A stretch of 64,000 nt of DNA from a virus: IMG/VR virus record IMGVR_UViG_3300028394_000036, positions 62,001 through 126,000 of that record, one strand, 5' to 3'. Below the pieces are notes generated by a model, which was not told the DNA's origin, did no database searches, and saw nothing but the letters and a program-made list of their open reading frames with translations. The stretch's first letter is position 1. Every line of letters begins with the position of its first letter. A program made the position numbers and the translations under genes. This document shows positions 16,259-22,869 of this stretch, in pieces.

Positions 16259-16603
16259 CTAACCTTCTGTATAAGTTGAAACCATTTTTGCCTTTCCACG
16301 TTCAGTTGAACCATATTTTCTTTTACGTGTTACTGCACTTTTCTTTTGTTTTGAAGTCATTGATGTTGCTTTACTTGCAGGTACACATTTTGGATATGCT
16401 CGCTTTCCACCTTTTCTTGACTTACTTCCAGCGGAATCACCACATGGTGGATGCCCACCTTTTTTGCTTTTACGTGAAATATCAATCCATTTTTCTTTAA
16501 ACCATTTGGAAAGGCCACCTTTTGGCTTCTTACCTTCCATTAAATAGTTTACCACATACTCACGTATTATTTTCTTTGTTATATTTTTTTGATTTTCATT
16601 CAT
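16259..16603 (-). CDS. Small basic virion protein with cleavable leader
   Basis: A 114-aa protein. Residues 1-23 form a helical leader (NITKKIIREYVVNYLME) ending in YLME|G, a gp21-type site. The mature part starts KKPKGGLSKWFKEKWIDISR and has PPCGDSAGSKSRKGGKRAYP, KCVPASKATSMTSKQKKSAV and a final RKRKYGSTERGKAK, a conserved small basic family with two Cys in P-C-G and K-C-V-P contexts that I recall from phages and large eukaryotic viruses (DUF5872-type, name uncertain). The charge fits DNA binding inside the head. It is next to another packaged-type basic protein. Confidence 0.7.
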   Translation of the reverse strand: MNENQKNITKKIIREYVVNYLMEGKKPKGGLSKWFKEKWIDISRKSKKGGHPPCGDSAGSKSRKGGKRAYPKCVPASKATSMTSKQKKSAVTRKRKYGSTERGKAKMVSTYTEG

Positions 16604-16621
16604 GTATATAAATATAAAGTT

Positions 16622-17161
16622 TTATATTATCCCAACCCAATCGCTAGTTAAATTCGTAGGAGGCGTTCCTGTAACAATCCCACTATAAGTTCCTTTAATT
16701 GTGGTTTGATGTTTTATCATTGCTGTAGTTAGAATACCTAAAAATCTATCAGTTATTCCCTGAATAAACGCAAATCGTAAATCGTTTGTAAGTGAACCAA
16801 TGTCACCTGGATAAGTTACTTTAGTTCCTTTTACTGGAATTGACATCGGTGCTAGTGCAGGTAATGGCGTAAATACGGCAGATGCCCAATATCCACATAT
16901 ACCTATTGCAAATAATTTATAAGTAATTTCTCCTGCAAATCCTCTACCATCAGACATATTTGCTGCAAACGCTTTATTAATAGAATCTTCTAAAAAACTT
17001 TTATTTGCAGAAACTAATTTTGAACCAAATATCGTACCACTCATACCAACATTAGACAAATTATATGCAGTTGCAAATAACTCAGCAAATTGAGTAGTAT
17101 CTTTGGGCAATGTACCTTCTATTGCTGGTTTTAATAGATTTTTAAATAATTCTTTATTCAT
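16622..17161 (-). CDS. Conserved hydrophobic phage protein
   Basis: A 179-aa protein with Gly/Ala/Pro-rich hydrophobic stretches (GICGYWASAVFTPLPALAPM and RFLGILTTAMI) separated by polar turns (VKGTKVTYPGDIGSLTNDLR). I recall related proteins in the head regions of marine myoviruses, usually annotated only as virion proteins. No motif gives a function. It is 3 nt from the basic protein gene upstream and 18 nt from the one downstream, within the run of candidate packaged proteins. Confidence 0.6.
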   Translation of the reverse strand: MNKELFKNLLKPAIEGTLPKDTTQFAELFATAYNLSNVGMSGTIFGSKLVSANKSFLEDSINKAFAANMSDGRGFAGEITYKLFAIGICGYWASAVFTPLPALAPMSIPVKGTKVTYPGDIGSLTNDLRFAFIQGITDRFLGILTTAMIKHQTTIKGTYSGIVTGTPPTNLTSDWVGII

Positions 17162-17164
17162 AAC

Positions 17165-17740
17165 TTATGTTTTATCTATTGCACCTTTGCCAGATGATGG
17201 CCACCCAAAACGGCATGACCAATATCTCGCTTTATCTCTTGGGCCAGGTGATTGACAATTGTGCCTTGAACGAAACGCTTTTCTACGAGTAGGGTTACTT
17301 TTCTTTATACGCATTGTTTTTTCACCGCCTTTTCCTTTATGTCCAAAGTTTACTTTTACTATATTTCCGTTTGGTTTTCTTACATAAACAGAAAATTTCT
17401 TTGGTCCACCTGGTGTTCTGAATGGTTTACCAAGTGAAACTTTTCTTCCACGGTATTTTGCTTCTGTTAAATTTTCTTTTGTACCTTCACCGAGTTTGAA
17501 ATGTAATTCAACAATTGAATCACTACAATCAGTTGCAAATCCTTCTAATGTATATTGCGGATTTTGAATAGTTTCCTTAACAGTTCTATATCCTCCGCCT
17601 GCTTTTTTGTATGCTTTTACTAATGCAGCGGAAGCATACGCACTTGGCCATACCTTAAATCTTTTTTTAACACGAGATTTTATACTAGAGTATAATTTCT
17701 TGTTAGTTGGTACTGCTCGCTCTACTATTAACTGTTTCAT
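17165..17740 (-). CDS. Two-domain basic virion protein joined by a cleavage site
   Basis: A 191-aa protein with the ATG at 17740, chosen because GGAG lies 6 nt upstream. An earlier ATG at 17791 has no such site. Residues 1-85 carry TNKKLYSSIKSRVKKRFKVW and PSAYASAALVKAYKKAGGGY, a small basic viral domain. An NLTE|AKYRGR site then separates the C-terminal domain: LGKPFRTPGGPKKFSVYV, KVNFGHKGKGG, and RRKAFRSRHNCQSPGPRDKA followed by RYWSCRFGW. The latter is a very common phage module near head genes, with conserved Cys, His and Trp. Cleavage by the prohead protease would release two basic proteins. Functions are unknown; packaging is an inference. Confidence 0.7.
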   Translation of the reverse strand: MKQLIVERAVPTNKKLYSSIKSRVKKRFKVWPSAYASAALVKAYKKAGGGYRTVKETIQNPQYTLEGFATDCSDSIVELHFKLGEGTKENLTEAKYRGRKVSLGKPFRTPGGPKKFSVYVRKPNGNIVKVNFGHKGKGGEKTMRIKKSNPTRRKAFRSRHNCQSPGPRDKARYWSCRFGWPSSGKGAIDKT

Positions 17741-18344
17741 TCTGTTCTCCATTTTCCAACTTTGCAATAAAGTTTTTTCTAAACTCTTCAAATTCCTTTT
17801 CTATTTTTTCTAATAATTCATCTTTACTTATTGGAACATTCCATTTTTCAGAATCACCGAAAGAATTAGCAAAATCTACTTTAGACAATTCCTCTGCTAC
17901 TACATTTTTATCTCTCTCTGCTTCAACTAACCACGCTAATGCGTTTTCTTTTACTTTTCTGTTTTCATATTCATCCCACTTACCTTCTAAACGAATTTTA
18001 TGTTCCATATCAATTGCACAATCAAAACACATTCCATGAATAGTTCTCATTTTTTCATCCAATCGCTTTGGCATTGAACAAGTACAAGTTTCTTTTGGAC
18101 AATTTTTGAATGTAGTTAAATACTGATGTAATTCTTGTTGCCATTGTTTTCCAAGTTTTACTTTGTATCCATTCTTTTGTTCCCATTCATTTCCATCAGA
18201 ATCAAACCATTTATCACCAACTTTTCTTGTTTCTGTATCTTCTAATTTTTCACCTACATAACCGATTTGAACTTTATTCTGACTATCGTGTTCACCTGCA
18301 AGAAGTTTTTTAACATCTTGTATATTCTCAATTTTTATTTCCAT
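17703..18344 (-). CDS. Cys-rich putative zinc-binding protein
   Basis: A 213-aa acidic protein. The middle has the pattern KNCPKETCTCSMPKRLDEK and then GMCFDCAIDMEHKIRLEG, giving two Cys clusters (C-x4-C-x-C and C-x2-C) that could bind zinc. Before it lies a conserved-looking RKVGDKWFDSDGNEWEQKNG, a segment I recall from marine phage proteins. The C-terminal part is a charged helix (KDELLEKIEKEFEEFRKNFI). Its end overlaps the start of the next gene by 38 nt. AAAAGG precedes the ATG. The zinc site is visible; the role is unknown. Confidence 0.6.
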   Translation of the reverse strand: MEIKIENIQDVKKLLAGEHDSQNKVQIGYVGEKLEDTETRKVGDKWFDSDGNEWEQKNGYKVKLGKQWQQELHQYLTTFKNCPKETCTCSMPKRLDEKMRTIHGMCFDCAIDMEHKIRLEGKWDEYENRKVKENALAWLVEAERDKNVVAEELSKVDFANSFGDSEKWNVPISKDELLEKIEKEFEEFRKNFIAKLENGEQNETVNSRASSTN

Positions 18345-18366
18345 AACATAACCTTTTATTACTTTA

Positions 18367-20658
18367 TTAACTTTTATCTATGATTTGATAAACTGTTTTT
18401 ATAAATCTTTTCTTAACTGGATCATTTGGGCTATTACCCATTTCCTTGAAAAACGCATTGTAATATTTTTTTAGTGCGTCTGATGCATCAGGTGGTATTT
18501 CATTGTATTGTAACATTTTCAATATTGATTTATCAGTTTCCATTGGAAAATTCGATCTCATTTGTTCTACAAATTCTTCTGCATGAGCACCAATTTCCAT
18601 AGTATCAGACAAATATGTTTTCCAAAAATTTGGATCATCTTGCGATAAACGATTATATGTGGTCGGCTTAATTGTAAAAGAATTTAAAAATTCCTTTACT
18701 CTTTGTACATAATGTATCAACTCATGTGCAATAGCAGGTAAAAATACTTTCTTAACAAATTCTGATATTATACTATCAACGGAAGTTTCAATTGAACCAC
18801 GCTTTGCAAGTTGTATCTTTACAAAGAATGGAACAAATTCAAGTGTGAAATATATTGCAAATTCCATATTATCCAAAGGGTTAGCACCAGAAGTCCCCAT
18901 CGAAGCACCGCCAGAGAACTCATCACTATTTGTAGAAAATTGTGTCAACTCAGAATTAAATTTTGTATAATTTATTTTATTGTTTAATTCATATTCTGAA
19001 TCAAAATCGGTATCAAGTAAATGTTCTATTTCCAAAGAGAATCCTGCATTTTCTTTATCTTTACCATTTTTAAGACAATACTGTAAAACTTTTGTTATTT
19101 CAGGAAATTTGGCATCAAGCGAACCTCCAAGTTCAATATTAACAGATTGTAATTTAATACTATTAGAAATTTTTTCACCATATTTTTTAATATAGTCTTC
19201 GTTTCTAATCCAACGGTTTACAATTGATGTAATATATTGTTGATTTTCAAGTCCAGATTCGGTTTTAGAAACTATAATACTCTTAAATCCATTAAAACTA
19301 GAATCTAATCGTATTAAATCAGCAATTTCCGTAAAAAGTTCTATGGCAACTGGTTCTATTTCTTTCAATAAACCAGTCGGTAATGTTGCTACTTCATTTA
19401 TTTGTTCTACTTCTTCTGTTATAACAGATTCAAATACTTTATCATATTTAATATCTTCAATAGTTATAGAATCATCATTAAATAATATATAATCATTCCA
19501 ATTATTACTTATCCTATTTTTTAAACCATCAACGCCATTATTAAATAAAAATAAAGAAGCGTATTTATCACCACCTAAAATTCTTGATAAAGTTTTGTAA
19601 AATAACCAACCACTATAAGCAAACTTAACAACTTCATCAGAATTTTTACCATACCCCTTAATTGATTCTACAATTTTATTAACTATATCTTCTTCAACTG
19701 GATTCTGTGTGTCTATTAAAACATATTCTTTTTTATCTTTAAAAAGTTTTACTTTATATAAGTAATCACCGTACTGATTGTGTGGTATATTATCAGAAAA
19801 ATAAAGCCCATATCCATATCTTTGTCTATTACTATCAACACTAACATTTGATATATCAAACTTATGAAGATTTTTTGAACTTCTGTGATAAGCTATTATT
19901 TCTTCTGTTATAACAGATTCATATACTTTATCCCAAAACTTTTTTGTTATCATGTGAAGTGGTCTTAACTCGCCTTTCTTTTTCTTTTTTACTTCAATCA
20001 TTTCACCGCGTTTTACATTCATTCTTGCAACAACTGTATTAAAAATCTGAGCATCAAACCAACCAAAAATAGAAATAAAACGAGATTTTAATTCTGTTAG
20101 TTTAGCAGTTCTATCACCCAATGCTTTTTGAATATTTTCTTGATTCATTTGTCCAAAGCTGGGTATATTATAAACAACATGATTTGTAATTACATAATAT
20201 AAATAAGGATTTTGAATATCTTTATAAGGTAAATTAGAAGCCTTATTATACTTAGTTAACCGCTTGAATTCATTTAATTTACCGATATTATCTTTTCCAA
20301 CTGCGTATATAACTACCGTATGTGTTGAATCGAAGTCTTCTAATAATTCAAGTGGATTATAAGGATTTGTTGTTTTAATAACATTCTTTACATTATGACG
20401 TTTCATTATAGCGTTTTTTTCTGCAAACGTAAGTGGTTTTCTAATAGCGTCTTGCATATCATCGGTAACAATATACACACTATCTGAACCAAATCTACGG
20501 CATAATCTATCATATTCTTCTTTATGGTGCAAAGCCATTGGATTAAAAGTACCTGGATATAAAACAATAATCTGTTTATCTACCAAATCATTTTCATTGA
20601 AGATAGCAAGATTCATTTCTTTTATTAATTGTAATACTTTATTTTTCACTTTATGCAT
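18367..20658 (-). CDS. Polyvalent protein: nucleotidyltransferase + ADP-ribosyltransferase + zinc peptidase
   Basis: A 763-aa three-domain protein. (1) Residues 28-240: a cytidylyltransferase-fold domain with GTFNPMALHH (36-45) in place of the usual G-x-F-x-P-x-x-x-GH, and KPLTFAEKNAIM downstream. (2) 254-409: an ART-like domain of the polyvalent-protein type, with AYHRSSKNLHKFD, then YGYGLYFSDN and QYGDYLYKVKL. (3) 417-763: a zincin-like domain with HELIH at 645-649 and a likely third ligand E688 in DTMEIGAHAEEF. The domains are separated by two copies of (W/Y)DKV(Y/F)ESVITEE at 243-253 and 406-416, each containing a possible prohead-protease site (ITE|E). Polyvalent proteins are thought to enter the cell with phage DNA and counter host defences. 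That role is inferred here. The start overlaps the next gene upstream by 8 nt. Confidence 0.8.
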   Translation of the reverse strand: MHKVKNKVLQLIKEMNLAIFNENDLVDKQIIVLYPGTFNPMALHHKEEYDRLCRRFGSDSVYIVTDDMQDAIRKPLTFAEKNAIMKRHNVKNVIKTTNPYNPLELLEDFDSTHTVVIYAVGKDNIGKLNEFKRLTKYNKASNLPYKDIQNPYLYYVITNHVVYNIPSFGQMNQENIQKALGDRTAKLTELKSRFISIFGWFDAQIFNTVVARMNVKRGEMIEVKKKKKGELRPLHMITKKFWDKVYESVITEEIIAYHRSSKNLHKFDISNVSVDSNRQRYGYGLYFSDNIPHNQYGDYLYKVKLFKDKKEYVLIDTQNPVEEDIVNKIVESIKGYGKNSDEVVKFAYSGWLFYKTLSRILGGDKYASLFLFNNGVDGLKNRISNNWNDYILFNDDSITIEDIKYDKVFESVITEEVEQINEVATLPTGLLKEIEPVAIELFTEIADLIRLDSSFNGFKSIIVSKTESGLENQQYITSIVNRWIRNEDYIKKYGEKISNSIKLQSVNIELGGSLDAKFPEITKVLQYCLKNGKDKENAGFSLEIEHLLDTDFDSEYELNNKINYTKFNSELTQFSTNSDEFSGGASMGTSGANPLDNMEFAIYFTLEFVPFFVKIQLAKRGSIETSVDSIISEFVKKVFLPAIAHELIHYVQRVKEFLNSFTIKPTTYNRLSQDDPNFWKTYLSDTMEIGAHAEEFVEQMRSNFPMETDKSILKMLQYNEIPPDASDALKKYYNAFFKEMGNSPNDPVKKRFIKTVYQIIDKS
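19411..19431 (-). repeat. ESVITEE element, copy in second linker
   Basis: One of three copies of a 21-nt sequence identical at every base, encoding ESVITEE and containing the perfect palindrome CTGTTATAACAG. The copy here and that at 19900-19920 are also alike on their left codons (DKV(Y/F)), which suggests a duplicated linker. Confidence 0.85.
19900..19920 (-). repeat. ESVITEE element, copy in first linker
   Basis: Same 21 nt as at 19411-19431 and 57467-57487, at the boundary between the nucleotidyltransferase and ADP-ribosyltransferase domains. Codons for Ser, Val, Ile and Thr are the same in all copies even though synonyms exist. Confidence 0.85.
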
Positions 20659-21103
20659 CCGGTGGATTTGGCCATTCTATTGAAAATGGGTTAGATTGGG
20701 TAGTTATATCACGTAATTCTTGACGATATATTTGCCATTCCGTTTGTTTTTGATTTACTAACGGTGAGTCTGCTAATTGTGTCCAATCAGACTCTAATAA
20801 TTTTTCGTTTCTAATATTTCTAATTGAATTCCATTGCACATTTATATTGTTTTGAATTTCTTCTTCGGTTTTGTTACGAACTTTTTGATACTCAACAACT
20901 TCTGTTTCTTCAATTACAATATCACTGCCGTCATAAACCTGGTTTCCGTTAATATTTGCAGTAACAAATCTATATGGATACCAACCGTATTGTTTTACAG
21001 TCTCAGAATCTAACACATGAAAATTGGAAATATTTGCCCAAATAGTAGGAAGTGGACTTGGATTGCCTATAATTTTATTGTTTTCTACTAATATATAATC
21101 CAT
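20651..21103 (-). CDS. Tail-fibre assembly chaperone-like protein
   Basis: A 150-aa protein. The C-terminal half IRNIRNEKLLESDWTQLADS followed by QTEWQIYRQELRDITTQ and NPFSIEWPNPPDA is the familiar 'R-x-x-L-x-x-(S/T)-D-W ... Y-R-q-x-L-R-D-I' pattern of tail assembly chaperone proteins often encoded beside fibre genes. The N-terminal part is a small polar domain. I start it at ATG 21103, with CGGAA upstream; a TTG at 21136 would add 11 residues. It is the last of the host-recognition cluster and overlaps the polyvalent-protein gene. It probably helps fold or attach a fibre, but which one is not clear. Confidence 0.7.
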   Translation of the reverse strand: MDYILVENNKIIGNPSPLPTIWANISNFHVLDSETVKQYGWYPYRFVTANINGNQVYDGSDIVIEETEVVEYQKVRNKTEEEIQNNINVQWNSIRNIRNEKLLESDWTQLADSPLVNQKQTEWQIYRQELRDITTQSNPFSIEWPNPPDA

Positions 21104-21161
21104 TGATAATTCCGATTTATTTGAAATATGATACAATTATAAATATGTATAATATTTTTTA

Positions 21162-21797
21162 TTATACTATTTTCTCCCATACCAAAAACTTTATGTCAAA
21201 TCTTCTTGGATACGGATGTTCTGCGACTAATCTGAATTTCTTTGATATTATTTCATCTACTTTTATACCGTCATCATCCCAATATATTAATCCAGAATTT
21301 TTTTCATCAATTCCAATTGGTATAAACCGTTTTTTCTCATTTACGGACATAAATTTACCACCCAATTTTAGAGAATTATAAATAAAATCAATATCTTGCT
21401 CCGGTGTTGGACTGTGTTGTATAACATATATTGCTGTAATTAAATCAAATTTATCTAAAAATTGTTTTTGTTTTTCATCTGATAACGGTGTATGTATAGG
21501 TATAAATTTTTTACTCTGTACATATTCTACTGCACTATTCAGCATAGGTTTACTAAAATCAAAACCATAAACTTCACACCCCAAATTACTTATAAGACCC
21601 TTTGGTATTCTACCAACACCACATCCAAAATCACCAACAACACAATAATTATAAGCATAAAAATTTTCTAATATCGTTCTAATAGTGACTTCTGTTTCCA
21701 TATCAAATTTATATGACACACCCGGTTCTGGTGAAAGACATATATCTTTAGCATGACCAATATCTCTCGGATAAAATGCTTCAATAACATAATTCAT
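21162..21797 (-). CDS. Class I SAM-dependent methyltransferase
   Basis: A 211-aa methyltransferase. The SAM-binding loop VVGDFGCGVGRIPKG (about 57-71), the acidic end of strand 2 (VYGFDFSKPML) and the motif after strand 4 (FDLITAIYVIQHSP) are clear, with KLGGKFMSVNE as motif post-strand 5. There is no DNA- or RNA-recognition domain, and the Gln-His in 'IQHSP' resembles small-molecule and sugar methyltransferases. It lies 3 nt from a glycosyltransferase gene, so the pair may modify a glycan, on host surface or on phage fibres. The substrate is unknown. Start context AAAAAGG. Confidence 0.88.
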   Translation of the reverse strand: MNYVIEAFYPRDIGHAKDICLSPEPGVSYKFDMETEVTIRTILENFYAYNYCVVGDFGCGVGRIPKGLISNLGCEVYGFDFSKPMLNSAVEYVQSKKFIPIHTPLSDEKQKQFLDKFDLITAIYVIQHSPTPEQDIDFIYNSLKLGGKFMSVNEKKRFIPIGIDEKNSGLIYWDDDGIKVDEIISKKFRLVAEHPYPRRFDIKFLVWEKIV

Positions 21798-21800
21798 ATA

Positions 21801-22811
21801 TTACCTTTTTAAAAAATCTTTCGTAGTATCAACCAATTCATTACGAATTTCCTCAAATATGTCTTCCCATACACCATATTTTTTTTGTTTAAATAGTGTA
21901 ACTGAGTTATACCAATTTGATTTATTTCCAGGAACTACCCACGTGTAATACGGCATTATAGGTGTAACAACCCATGTATTTATCCCCATAGCAGCTGATA
22001 GATGTGCAACAGATGTACATGATGTTATTATTAAATCACAATCGGCTATTATATTCGCAGTATCTTCCCAAGAATTCATTGCATTCCGCATATCAGCAAA
22101 TGGTAGTCCGTCTATACAATTTTCATCACGTTGTAATGAATAAAAAGTTGTATTTGGCGTATTATATAAATTTATCATTAATTCTGGTGGGAATCTTCTA
22201 TGTTGTTCATCTTCAAATTTAGAATTTCCACTCCAACGAATACCAACTTTTAATGTTTGTTCTTTTGCAAAAAGTTTTTTTGGATTTTTTGATGTGATAT
22301 ATGGTAATCCATCTAAATCGTCATATTGCATGTTTAATATATATGGAGCAGACATTGCAGGTATCCAATAGTCATAATAAATGCCTAATACGACTTCGTT
22401 ATCTATACAAATATATCCATGACGAGAAAATAATTCTTTTAATTCTGGCGTACATGATATTAAAACCCTTGCACCCATTTCTTTAAATATTTTAGCAAAA
22501 CGAAAGTTAAGAATTTGATCTCCATAACCACCCTCACACCTGAAAAGGAGTGTTTTATTTTCTAATGGTTCATCTTTCCAAATTTTACCCGATATTGCTG
22601 GTAAGCCAAATACATCAATGTATCTACCATAATTGAAATATTCAAAAGCTTTTTTCATATTACGATGACGCATTTCATGCCAACCTAAATTAAAAAGAAC
22701 TCTTAAATCATCTTGTGGCTGACTGCGTAGTATATCTTCGCTAATATCCACATTTCCATTTTGAGACGCTTGTAAAGCCATATCTAATGGATGCATTATT
22801 TTCTTTTCCAT
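21801..22811 (-). CDS. GT9-like glycosyltransferase with N-terminal TPR
   Basis: A 336-aa protein. Residues 1-70 look like a TPR pair (LDMALQASQNGNVDISEDIL, then NLGWHEMRHRNMKKAFEYFN). The rest resembles heptosyltransferase-type (family 9) enzymes: FRCEGGYGDQILNFRFAKIF near 95, KVGIRWSGNSKFEDEQHRRF near 190, FYSLQRDEN, and the nucleotide-sugar segment ADCDLIITSCTSVAHLSAAM near 260. I use the ATG at 22811, with AAGG 8 nt upstream. It is cotranscribed with the methyltransferase and follows fibre genes, suggesting glycan change linked to host recognition. No lipid A or heptose specificity can be read from sequence. Confidence 0.82.
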   Translation of the reverse strand: MEKKIMHPLDMALQASQNGNVDISEDILRSQPQDDLRVLFNLGWHEMRHRNMKKAFEYFNYGRYIDVFGLPAISGKIWKDEPLENKTLLFRCEGGYGDQILNFRFAKIFKEMGARVLISCTPELKELFSRHGYICIDNEVVLGIYYDYWIPAMSAPYILNMQYDDLDGLPYITSKNPKKLFAKEQTLKVGIRWSGNSKFEDEQHRRFPPELMINLYNTPNTTFYSLQRDENCIDGLPFADMRNAMNSWEDTANIIADCDLIITSCTSVAHLSAAMGINTWVVTPIMPYYTWVVPGNKSNWYNSVTLFKQKKYGVWEDIFEEIRNELVDTTKDFLKR

Positions 22812-22869
22812 ATACAAAACCTTTTATTAAAAAATACAATATAAAGATTTTTATCAAAAAAACAAAAAA

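Noticed and set aside
18720-18740. HELIH as part of an intein or homing endonuclease in the 763-aa protein
   Set aside because: No splice-junction residues or endonuclease motifs are present. HExxH with a downstream E fits a zincin domain.
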